DNA of 64,000 nt from Rhexocercosporidium sp. MPI-PUGE-AT-0058 (taxonomy: Eukaryota; Ascomycota; Leotiomycetes; Helotiales), in NCBI GenBank assembly GCA_020746875.1, contig JAGTJL010000012.1, positions 1,612,001-1,676,000 of the forward strand. Reading direction: 5' to 3'. The number at the start of each line of letters is the position of its first letter. Positions within the stretch are counted from its first letter, which is position 1. Positions 45,800 through 56,437 of the stretch are shown here, one piece after another. The notes under the pieces are model-generated. The model ran no database searches, had not been told where the DNA came from, and saw only the letters and a list, made by a program, of their open reading frames with translations. The position numbers were made by a program, and so were the translations under genes.

Positions 45800-46454
45800 T
45801 GTACTGTAGGCATATGTGTGGAAGAGATGACTTCGCAGGAGTAATCTCCGAATACTGTAGGTATCTGAGGTGAGGTGAGTTCAGACATGTGACTGTGGCT
45901 ATTCCACTTCCTCCTCATCCGAACCCCATGGAGTGGATCGATTGAACTCACTCACTATTCTAGAAGGTTACTGTACTACTGTGCCACTTACCTCGCACCA
46001 AGGGTGAGCAGAATAGGCAAGTGATAGCCTGTATCCTAGGTCGACAACCCTAAAGAAACCCGAACATATGGTTGCGAGGACCACAAATGATAGTGAGGCT
46101 GCAATCATGCAATGGAGTGGAGGTAGGTTAGGTATATTCGACAAATGCACATGTCTGCAAGTGGTGGATGGAATGTGCACTTTGGATTGACAGAGCATGT
46201 TCGAGACCGTAGCGAACCGTTCACACTTGATCTGTTTAGAGATGTGTGAAGTTCGGTTTGGGGTTCTTTTCTTTTGAAAGCTTCATCCACGCCAGCACGC
46301 CTCTGAAGGGCCTTGCCTTTGCCTGTGCCTTTGCTTCCGTACCGTTTGGCTGAGAGCCTGAAACAGGTTATCCGGGAACAGTACTTACTGTACAGTACAG
46401 GCTTTTCTCCAGGCTCTGCTTGCGCCATCCGTCAATCCATCAATCCATCTCCAC

Positions 46455-47130
46455 CTTATCTAACTTCCTTCGCTTGTTAGATCTCGCTCGGTGTGCCAGA
46501 TGGACGATGTCCAAAGTGCATTGATAGATAGCCAGCCGTTGAGAAAAGTGTATCCATCTCAGCCTTGTATCTCGCGTACGGAAGTGCTTGAGGACTTGGT
46601 ACTTCTAGATCATTAGATGTGATGGATGGTCGATAGGTGGATCTGGCCGCCCTCCTACAGTACCTTGCCTTGCATTCCGCGAGGCTCGTCGTGCCATATG
46701 TCTTGGATCCTGCCTGCGCTTTCAAATTCAAGATATTCTGGTCTGCCTCTTCCTTCCCACTCTGTCTTCTGCACCCTCTCCCCCCTTTCCAAATCAAGCG
46801 CAAGCAACGCAACATGTAAAGCACCCAGTCACTCTATTTTCGCTTCAACGGCACGGTATGGCATCCAGGATCCTCTTCATCCACGAAATCAAGAGACTCG
46901 GCGGGCGTGGGTAAAGGCGAGCATGCCAGGCTGTGATTGGTCGTTGGAGTTTCCTTATCTTTGGTGGGCCTGGTGGGTACCTTCCCGCAGCCAGACCAGC
47001 CCCAGTAGACCCACTAGACCCTGGGAAAGTCGAGGGCGCGATGATAATCCTAGTCCGTTGCAGGGATGTGCGATTCGAAAAATTGCCAGAAGACAGGAGA
47101 TGGGATGGGATGGGCAGATTTGCTGATAAG
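46455..47130. promoter_or_regulatory. GATA-factor-like sites upstream of the ammonium transporter
   Basis: HGATAAG-type sites occur as CTTATC at 46455-46460 and 46954-46959 and as GATAAG at 47125-47130. The family of ammonium transporters is known to be controlled by nitrogen GATA activators such as AreA/NIT2. The sites are 1.1-1.8 kb from the ATG, and such short motifs occur by chance, so this is only suggestive. Confidence 0.25.
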
Positions 47131-47494
47131 GCTGGGCAGTGGGCATGGAGTGATGGTGGTCTAGTCTGCTGTGGATGAAGAGAGGGAGGGAGAAAGGACT
47201 TGGAAGGAGATCGATCATGGCTGGCCGGGGTTAAAGTGCAGATGGCAGGCAGACTGTTTTGTTTTATTTTATTTTATTTAGTTTTCTCTCAAGAGGTTCC
47301 CTAGCATATAGAGTCTACGCTAGATGGTTGGTCGGTTAGCCTCGCCATGGCATCGGGAAGGGAAGGAAAGCATGTGGTGGTGGGAGTTGAATGTTGATGT
47401 GACTGAAATGCCAGCCGAGGCGAGGAATAATACTCTAATACTCGTACAACAGTCAAGCAAGTCCTTTCCTCTCTTTCCTTCTCTTGACTCCATC

Positions 47495-47560
47495 TACTCT
47501 CCTCTACTCTACTCTACTCTGCCTCACCCTCACTCTCACTCTCACTCTCACCTCACCTCA
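47495..47560 (+). repeat. CTACT and CTCACT simple repeats in a pyrimidine-rich leader
   Basis: CTACTCT units are followed by CACTCT units and CCTCA units. They lie within a CT-rich stretch 660-730 bp upstream of the ammonium transporter ATG, typical of fungal promoter or leader DNA. Confidence 0.7.
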
Positions 47561-48220
47561 CCACGCCAAGGAAGTGCTCTGACTTCCCTCTCCTCGCTCA
47601 TCTCTCCTCTCATCTCAACTCCCATCTTGGAAGAATTGCTTTTCCCCTATCAACCGTCCAGTCAGACGTTGCGCCATCCTCCTGCAGCCGGTAGAGTACA
47701 GGAGTGGTCCGGAGCTCTCACGAAACGCCTGATTGGGAATCCCTCCCCTGCACGACTGAGTACCTTGCTTGATCTTGGCACCCACTTTACTCGTCAGCCT
47801 TCCTGTACTTCGTATCCACCTCCCACGCATCCATCCCATCCCATCCCATCGCATCCGCTCACCTTTCGCGACACGGCCTCGCTCCCGCTTCCTACCTGCC
47901 ACTAGCTGCACTTCACTTCATATATACAAGTGTACACTCCCCCCCACCGTATACACTTTCCTACTCTCCTTCCACCTCTTCACCACTTCTCCCTTCGATC
48001 TCTCCTTCAAAGAGGAAGCGCCTTTCTCCAATCGCGCAATAATCTTCACCACACACACACTCCTTGCAATAATACAACATCCGCACTTCTTGAATGAATT
48101 GCGCCTTCGATTTCGACCCCCCACCCCCTACGCCAAGAAGAACAACCGCAAGCAACAAATACTTAATATCGCCTTCACACCACCACGCGTAAAAGACGCT
48201 GAGCCGCAACGATCTTCAAG

Positions 48221-49196
48221 ATGGTGGCCACATACAACAGGACCCTCATGACGGGAGGTGACTCTCTGACTGAGGATCTCAACATCTACTACGAGGTGAG
48301 CAGCCAACCATGAGAACCAGGAGCTCGCACAACATCTCCAATCCTTTCTCAAGCTTCGGAAGCACAGATTTGAAAGCTGACATCCCTCCCCCATTCTAGT
48401 CTGGCGATATCGCTTGGATGATTACGTCCACCGCTCTCGTCCTTCTCATGATTCCAGGTGTCGGGTAAGTACCGATACGAGGGAGGGGGAGGCCACCACC
48501 AAAAAAAAACGTGGCGTTGGTACAACAGAAGCTAATCCTCTTTGTGTATTGCAGATTCTTCTATTCTGGTCTCGCGCGTAGGAAGTCGGCCCTGTCTCTG
48601 ATCTGGCTGTCGGTCATGGCCACAGCCGTCGTCTCCTTCCAGTGGTTCTTCTGGGGTTACTCGCTCGCCTTCTCCCACACCGCTGGCAAGTACATCGGTG
48701 ATCTGGAGAATATCGGTTTCCGCAATGTCCTTGGTGCACCCTCTGTCGGTTCGACCAAGATCCCGGATCTTATGTTCGCCGTCTACCAGGGCATGTTCGC
48801 CTGTATTACTGTTGCTCTTGCCGTTGGTGCTGTCGCTGAGAGAGGTCGCATGCTCCCCACTGTTGTACGTCTCTCCCCCACCCTTTCGACGAAGGGCGAA
48901 AAGAGAGTATAGAAACATCTCGGGTACAAAATCTAACAGATCCCAGGTCTTCATGTTCGTCTGGACTACAATCATCTACGACCCAATTGCCTGCTGGACA
49001 TGGAACAGTTCTGGATGGTCATTCAAGATGGGAGGTCTCGATTTCGCCGGAGGAACACCCGTGCATATTGCATCTGGATGCGCTGCTCTCGCATACTCCA
49101 TCATGTTGGGCAAGCGTCGTGGCCATGGTACTCACGAGCTGAACTACCGCCCTCACAACGTCACACACATTGTCATCGGAACCGTCTTCCTGTGGG

Positions 49197-49227
<31 letters not shown>

Positions 49228-50085
49228 TCTCGCTGCCAACCTTCGTGCGGTTATGGCTGCCGTGGTCACTAACTTGGCTGCTTGTGTCGGAGGTATCACC
49301 TGGTGTGTTCTGGATTATCGTCTTGAACGCAAGTGGTCCACTGTTGGTTTCTGCTCCGGTGTCATTGCTGGTCTCGTAGCTATCACTCCTGGTTCCGGTT
49401 TCGTTCCCGCTTGGGCTGCTGTCATCTATGGTGTTGTTGGTGCCGCAGGTGCTAATGTAAGTACCCATCTGCCAACTTTCAAACCCCCTCTTTCCCCTCT
49501 CCTCCCTTTCGAAACACAGACATAGCACAAAAATCCAAAACAGAAAAACAAAAGGAAAACACAAAAATAAAAATGAGCACAGACTAACCCGCACTCCAGT
49601 ACGCCACCAAGCTCAAGTTCGTCCTCGGAATCGACGATGCCCTCGACATCTTCGCCGAACACGCAGTCGGCGGTCTAATCGGCAACATCCTAACCGCCTT
49701 CTTCGCCGCCGACTACATAGCGCACCTGGACGGCTTCTCCGAGATCGACGGGGGCTGGATCAACCATCACTGGGTCCAACTCGGATACCAGATCGCCGAT
49801 TCCGTCTCGGGCGCAGCATACTCCTTCTTCGGCACATGCATCATCCTCTTCATCATGAACCTGATCCCGGGCCTGTCTCTGCGTGCCTCGGAGGAAGCGG
49901 AGATCCTCGGTATCGATGATGCCGAGATTGGAGAGTTCGCGTATGACTATGTTGAGTTGACGAGAGAAGTCTTGAATGATGTTGATGATGCCGCGAGCAA
50001 ATACTCCGCGTCGCATCCGCATGATCAGGAGAAGACTCTGAATCATAGCTCGGATAACAATCGCGATAGCATCAACCATATTTAG
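48221..50085 (+). CDS. MEP: Ammonium transporter, Mep/Amt/Rh family
   Basis: Exons 48221-48295, 48400-48464, 48555-48864, 48947-49456 and 49600-50085 (stop TAG) join in phase to 481 residues, near yeast Mep2. The N-terminus has an extracellular NRT glycosylation sequon. Family motifs include FFYSGLARRKSALSLIWLS, FQWFFWGYSLAFSHT and FRNVLGAP. The twin pore histidines are visible as H190 (GGTPVHIASG) and H341 (EHAVGGLIGN). Eleven membrane helices are expected. The cytosolic tail is about 60-70 residues and acidic, and contains GIDDAEIGEFAYDYVEL, like the tail of high-affinity Mep proteins. It imports ammonium across the plasma membrane and, in some fungi, signals nitrogen status for filamentation. 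Introns here (82-143 nt) are longer than elsewhere in the window. Confidence 0.95.
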
Positions 50086-51900
50086 ATGGGTGGGTGGATG
50101 GTGTGGTATAGTTTCTCTTTCGCGTCTCGTCGATCTGCATGTCTCTGACTGTTTGTCTTGCTTTGGCGGATACCTGTCATGACATGACGGCATGCACAGG
50201 CGAGAAAGCTCAAGCTCAAGTTCGAGACATATCTGGGACAGGATTTGCATTTGCGAATAAGGAAGACGATGAAAACTTGTTTAATCAACCATTCGATCGA
50301 TCGATGGTTCTATCGTATGATACTAGATCAGGTTGCTCTTGCACATGCAAATGTTGCGTTGACGTTCTTCTTTCATGTTTGTACTTGCAGAATTTGAAGC
50401 CAATACCACTTTTGCGATCCTTTACTTTTTCTCTTGATTGCTTGTTACTTGCTTGAATAATGTATATAGACCGACTGGGGAGTGAAGATGGAAGGGAGGG
50501 GGTGGTTTGATACCAAAAGTCTCCGGACTTTGAGCTGAGCTGAGCTGGGCGATAGTGTGAGGGGCAACGAAGTGAGGGAGTGAGGGACTGTTGTAATGGA
50601 ATGGCAAGACCGAATGAAAAGACATAAAAACCATACCTCTTCTTCATGACTCCTCACTCTCGTGCTCGTCCTTGCTCGCTATGATAGGCACCTAGTTGGT
50701 GTCGGCTAAATCGATCTGTTAGTCAGGGAAATAAATACCTTGGAAGGAAGGTAGAGTGATCACGAGGCTCTCTTTCATACCTCAAGCACTTAACTCTCTA
50801 CCTGCCTACCTACTTACCTTCCTACCTTAATCACTTAACCACCTCACAACCTAGAATTCCACCTATACGTTAATTTAACTGCAGCTGGTAATAATAATAT
50901 AATATTAAAGCGTAAAAGTAATTTAGTCTTATGGGCCTGGGGCTGCTAAGAAAACGAAGTTTAAGCCTTCTAATAAAACTCCAGCCACCAGCTATTATAT
51001 GAGCCTATCGTCACACAGCTATGCTACACTAAAGCACTCTTACCATCCAACATTTGCCACTTAAAACCTTAACCGAAACACTCTTGAAGATCTGTCCTTT
51101 GCATTTTTCAAAAAGAAGAGCTATATTACCTTTAGCTTCGAACCTAGTACTACTTTGCTCTTAGATAACTACCTGTGCTCCTAACTTATGCTACAGTTCG
51201 CGTGCGTAATAGGTCTAAGCTCCTGTTCCCCTATTATCAAATGATACATCCGGATTATTATACTAATATTCCTAGCTTTCAACAGCCTCGCTGACCAAGG
51301 TAATGATAGCAGTGGTATAAGAAATACTGTGTACTTCGTATACACAAGCTCCTCGAGCAGGGTCAATACTTTAGAGCTAAAAAAAGTAAAGGGTAGCTCT
51401 TTAAAGAAGAAATGTTAGCTTCGGTATCGTGGGAGGAAACAACTTCTAAAGCCCTATATCAAAAGAGGTCGCAAGGAGTGAGCCACAAGAGGACTTTCTA
51501 GCTTCAAGAGATAATAGATCTATCAATTCTAAAGATATCGCATATCTAAAGAGAGTAAATTGGCGAGAGAGAGGCAGGAGAAAAGTTGTATTAGATATAA
51601 TACGTATGTGTGTGTTGGTCTCTCATACGTGAGAAGAGCCAGCTCAGTCATGTGACAAAGAAAACATCCGAAGTTCGTCCCAACCACAGTACCATGTTGA
51701 CACCCGGTTGAGCCGAAAAGGATATATGATCTGGATCTATAAATTAGTAGTCAAAGCTTAGAAGCTGCCGACTTGTTTCGGGGGTCAGAGCCTCAAGACA
51801 GCTCAGAAACACATGACGGTCTACTTACATTGCGGCACCCTTGTGTATCGTTGCAGTAGGTGGGGCAATTACAAGAAAGACATAGATCTCCCCAAAACAT
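50086..51900. other. Intergenic region with a TA-rich island, 1.8 kb
   Basis: The left third is the transporter 3' UTR. From about 50800 to 51600 the sequence turns AT- and TpA-rich (TAATAATAATATAATATT near 50885), with stops in every frame and only scraps of protein-like sequence. This is typical of an old transposon or gene destroyed by RIP-like mutation, but I could not identify the original element. Confidence 0.5.
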
Positions 51901-54184
51901 GCATCCCAACTCTGGGAAGCTATCTTGCTTATAAAAACTGCATGATTTCTACAGCATCTGTCGGCCTTCAGATTTCGAACTTGTCGTCCAGCACACATCT
52001 CTGAAGCCCTTGGGGCTTACGTCCACGAAGGGAACCAGAACTTGCTCTTCAGATGGTACTCGGGAGGTTCTCTGGAGAATCTATTTCAAGGTTTGATTCC
52101 AGACCTGTTTGCAGAACCAGGGAATATTACTATCGCCCTGACAGGTCTTTGCTCTGCTGTCACGGCTGTGCATGATTTCTTTAATGAGGGAACCTAGCTC
52201 CGTGTAATAGGGTTTCACCACGATCTAAAGGCAGACGACGTTCTAGTCCAAGGAAATAAATTCATACTCACGGATTTTGGTCTCTCGAGGATTGATGCTG
52301 ATAGATTGAGCTCTGGGACATCCTTCAAACCCGTTCGAGGAAATGTGGTGCTAGAATGCGAAGATCTTGATGTGTCTAGGACTACTGGAGGAAAAACCGG
52401 CAACCCAATTATACGTCGATCTAGCGATATCTGGTCACTGGCATGTATCATGGCAGAGGTATTGACTTTCATGTTGAAAGGGTCGGATGGACTCGCTAAA
52501 TTCGAAGAAGAGCAACGCTACGACACGGGTAACATCATTCACTTCCGCTTCCACAATGGCAAACACCAGGCGAATCTAGGGTTACAGAAGTGATTTCATG
52601 ACATGAAGAGTCTATTGCACAAATCTCAGCTTCCAATACTACCTGTTTTCGAAAGGATGTTTCAGTTGGAACCTGAACGACGCCCCAGAGCAAGCCAAGT
52701 AGCAAGAGCGATGGAGCACATTGCGCTAAGGAGTTTATGCCAGCAGATTTTGGACTGCTACAAGATCCTATGGAATAAAGATCCTACTATTCTTGTTTAC
52801 GTTGAGCAGAGAAGATTTCTGGGCTGGTTCTGGTCTTGGAAATCCACAACTATCGATCTCGAACCGGGACATACCAAGCTCCAATTCGAAGATCCATTAC
52901 TTCAATACAGCTCCACCCTTGAGATTCTTTTGCAGAAGATGCAGGTTCTGAGCGACATCTGTCAGAGTGATAACTCAGTCCTTCAAGCCGATTTTCGAAT
53001 GATTGGACGACTCAATGACAAGCTCCTTGCTTCTGTGTCTCTCAAGCTGTGCAAGAAGCCAAACCCCTGCCTCGTGTCAAGTCTCCTTCGATCTACTGAC
53101 CAACACATACTCGACAAACTCACATCTACCAACTCGCCATCTCAGAAACTCGCGGAAATAACAGTCTCCTTACAACGCTTGAACAAACGAGTGAAGGATG
53201 GAGGCGCACCGATTAGGCCTGACCTACGTCTTGATAATACCCACTTCAACGAGGATGGGAGGCTTGGACAACATACTCTCGGACACTTGATGACAAGTAC
53301 CAGCGGCGACATCATTTCGAGGGTGTTGATCGAGAGAAAAAGCTTCCCGAAAGACAGAATGAGTGACTCGAACATCATGGAACTCGCAACCCGGCTCGAA
53401 TTTATTGCAGACTTACTTGCAAAGGTTTCGGGGGACTTGAACCTGAGTATGCTGAATTATTGCTGCGGGTATGGTTTGGACACAGGCCGGCGTGAGCGGG
53501 GGTTGGTCTACAAGTCTCCTCACCGTTCGTTACAGTACACAGAGACAAGTGCAGCTACTCTGCATGGTATCATAAAGGGGGGTAGACATTCCCCCCGGAT
53601 TGACGAACTCCCTACCCTGGGTGACCGTTTTTGCGTTGCTACAGTTCTCGCAAAGTCACTTCTTCAGTTTCATCTCGCGCAATGGGTCAGAGAAACAATA
53701 TCATCGCATAACATTGCATTCTTCTACCGACTGGATCTTCTTGGGTGCGCACAGAGGATGCCAAAATACCGTACTTTTGGGGTTTTTGAACAGTCGTCAG
53801 GCGACACCAAGTGCATTCACGGAAGGCCCCGATCAAAATATCCATAGCCAGTACCAGCATCCGGAGTATCAAACAGGTTCCGAAATCCGCTTTCGAGAGA
53901 TGTTCGACTACTACAGTCTGGGGGATAGTTCTTCTCGAGCTAAGACGCTGGAAGGTACTAGAAGATATGAGCAAGTTATACCGTGGTCTCCTGAGGAGCT
54001 CCAGAAAGGGCTTCGTGATAAAGAGGTTCCTCAATTAGGATTCTCGATGGGAGTTGTTTACCGAGATATAGTGGATAGATATCTCAGTGGAGAGCTTGAG
54101 AGCTCTAACAATGAAGGCGAGGACATGACCGTGGCAAACTTTGCGGAGCAAGTTGTCGAAGCATTGGATAGTTGCTCGGCCTGA
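51901..54184 (+). pseudogene. Broken gene for a protein with two kinase-like regions (HeLo/DUF7580-associated type)
   Basis: One frame carries a kinase-like region (about 51950-52720): SEALGAYVHEGNQNLLFRWY, GGSLENLF, HHDLKADDVL (HRDLKxxN loop), TDFGLS and SSDIWSLACIMAEV. The glycine loop and its lysine are not visible. A second region (about 53640-54180) carries ATVLAKSLLQFHLAQWVRE, QYQHPEYQ, REMFDYYSL and GIVLLELRRWKVLEDM. It resembles the pseudokinase part of fungal HeLo/prion-inhibition proteins, often annotated DUF7580. The gene is broken by TGA (51943), TAG (52195) and TGA (52591). Three frame changes are also needed, near 53790-53850, 53915-53930 and 53980-53995. Such proteins belong to the fungal incompatibility and programmed-death repertoire; this copy cannot be functional as it stands. 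Confidence 0.7.
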
Positions 54185-55325
54185 ATCGGAATCTGGCCAC
54201 GGATTTTGCACTGAGGGGAATTTCATCAAGCCGAGGGTTGGATTTGGACGTAGAACAAGGTGAACACCGAACTTTAATATCACAAAAGATCAGTAGGTCG
54301 GAAGCATTGAGAGACTACCTAGCAGTCGATTGTACTGGGATTGACAACAAATATTCGGCCGAGAGATTCATGTATATGTCTCATGCTTGAAACCGGGAAT
54401 CAGAAATGTTGCTAGATGTGCTACAGAGCCAGGAATCTAGTTCATTCGAATCGAACTGAATAGGTACCTTTTCTACACATTTGATGTGCTATTCAAACAG
54501 TTTACAGACTCGATATTGAAACTGGAGGCGGTCGTGTACCTGAAATAAATCCCGTTGCGTGCCATGATGATCCTGAGCTGTCCCTCGATTTTACGAATAC
54601 TTTCTCTGGGGGAGATTTTTCCTAGCTTTCAGGTCGTGAGTTGAGGTATATGGTGGAAATGCAAATTGTAAACTTCGACGGCCTCACTTGAGTGTCGCCT
54701 GAGAAGCTTTCTAAAAAAAATAGATTTGGTCCGAGCAACAAAATATAATCTAATCGCAATCTCTACTGCTGATTCCATGCTGCTTGTTCTTGCTGCAAAT
54801 GATCAAACCCAGCATGGAGGTGACGAGGCTCAGAGTTGTGTATGTAATCTGCTAAAGAGAAAATTGATTTCAATCCCAGAGTATGTGACATATTATGATA
54901 AAAACGACATTATACTACCATTATTGCCTGACATAAACTCGGGGAAGTAGTAAATACAAGAGGGTTCAAGGAGAACAAATCGTAAACCCAGCTGCTAGCC
55001 AACCGTTTCCACCCTAACCCTACCTCTCAAAAAAAAGTCATCACATTCTACCAAAAGAATCACTTTCTCTAAGTATGCATCTATCAACCCGTCGGCCCAC
55101 CTACCCACCCTCTCTACGCCCTTTACTTAACCCTCCCTGTCTTCTCTTCTGTTCTCCCTTCAGCTCCTCCCACCTCGCCATCACAAACCTAACAAAAAAC
55201 CAAAAGCAAATCCGCGTCCCTGTTAACCCCCTCCTAAACTCCCTCCTAAACTCCTCCCCAACCTTCTTCTTTAAGGAAAACGAGAAGAAAAGAGACAAAG
55301 ACTGAAGAGCACAAGGGGAAAGAGA

Positions 55326-55358
55326 TCATCATCACCATCACCATCACCATCATCATCA
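55326..55358. repeat. CATCAC microsatellite
   Basis: About five CAT/CAC triplet pairs, followed by pure CAT triplets. Confidence 0.8.
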
Positions 55359-55480
55359 GAGGAGGAGGCAAAAAGAAGTAGGAACGAAAAATCAAATTCA
55401 ATCATATCACAGTCCAGCTTTTGTCAACTCGGTCGAGAAGAGACGAGGGGGAGAAGCTGTAACTTAGTGCACAGAATGTA

Positions 55481-55508
55481 TACTTACTACTTACTACTTA
55501 CTACTTAC
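55481..55508. repeat. CTTACTA heptanucleotide repeat
   Basis: Four consecutive copies of a seven-base unit. Confidence 0.75.
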
Positions 55509-56437
55509 CATACCCCCCTGCTTTTATTCACTCAGCTCAATTCAATAATTTGCGAATGAATGTGCTTTCTCTCCAGGACAACGACGGTTATCCGATGGAG
55601 GATTATCATATTTTTCCAAAGTCGTCCTTCTCTGCCCCGTCCCCCGTGCTCCCTCTCTTCTTTCCCTGGTTACCGTAGTAGATGGGCTTCATTTTCGGTC
55701 CGGTTGGATTACGGGACGGAGTAGACCGTCACCTCTTCAATCAGCGTAGTAGCTTCACACTTACCTTGATATAGTGATATCCATGCGCAGTAGATTCCAT
55801 TGATAGAACGAAGGGGTATGAGGGTGACGAAAATATGGTCTTGGAGGCTGGATTTTCATTCGTGGTATTCTAGCTCATCATCATTCTTTCTCTCGCTCCT
55901 ATGCAGCTATCATCTTCTCTCATCTCATGATTCAGGGATCCGAGATCGCACAACTCTCTCTCTCCATCCCTACTTCCACGTCCTTCCTCTTCTCGTCTCT
56001 GGCACTATCCACAACATTCCAACACGTAGCCAACACCCCACTCTCCAACTTTCTCCAATCTCCGACTCTAAACTTTCCTGCTTCTGGATCGCTATCCCAA
56101 GTATGATACACCCCTATTCGATACAATATAAGTAAACAAAAAGGTATATATAGAAACACTCGCTTCGCTTTGGAAAACAAACAAGAAACAAAAGGGATTT
56201 CCAACCCCGACCCAACCATGTAAATGCAGAACAGGAAAAAGTAGAAAAACTCCGTCTCTCGGTATGGCACCAGAGAGAATGAATGCAAGTATGCTCAGCC
56301 CAGGTGATATCAAGGGCCATTACCCGAAATCGTAACGCGTGGTATGTGTGTCGGTCTGACACCAGAGGATCCGCTAAAGCGCAAGCAACAATTTCAAATG
56401 CAGCCTCTCTCATTATCCAACCTCATTCTCTATCACA

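Larger units (their letters stand above)
41074..48220. other. Gene desert, 7.1 kb
   Basis: Between MED16 and the ammonium transporter no protein of recognisable family was found on either strand. The region holds an AGAGG repeat, a G-rich tract, a 213-bp foldback repeat, CT-rich repeats, several TACAGTAC motifs (44178, 44193, 46391, 46656) and GATA-factor-like sites, listed separately. A 38-codon ORF at 42320 is the only protein-like frame. Part of the right end is the long leader or promoter of the ammonium transporter. Confidence 0.6.
54185..56437. other. Intergenic, 2.25 kb
   Basis: No gene was recognised. Simple repeats occur at 55326-55358 (CATCAC) and 55481-55508 (CTTACTA). The right end is the 3' UTR of the coiled-coil gene. 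Confidence 0.5.

Noticed and set aside
47324..47905. 193-codon plus-strand ORF before the ammonium transporter
   Set aside because: It spans CT-rich simple repeats in the leader. The Ser/Pro/His-rich product looks like a translation of repeats.
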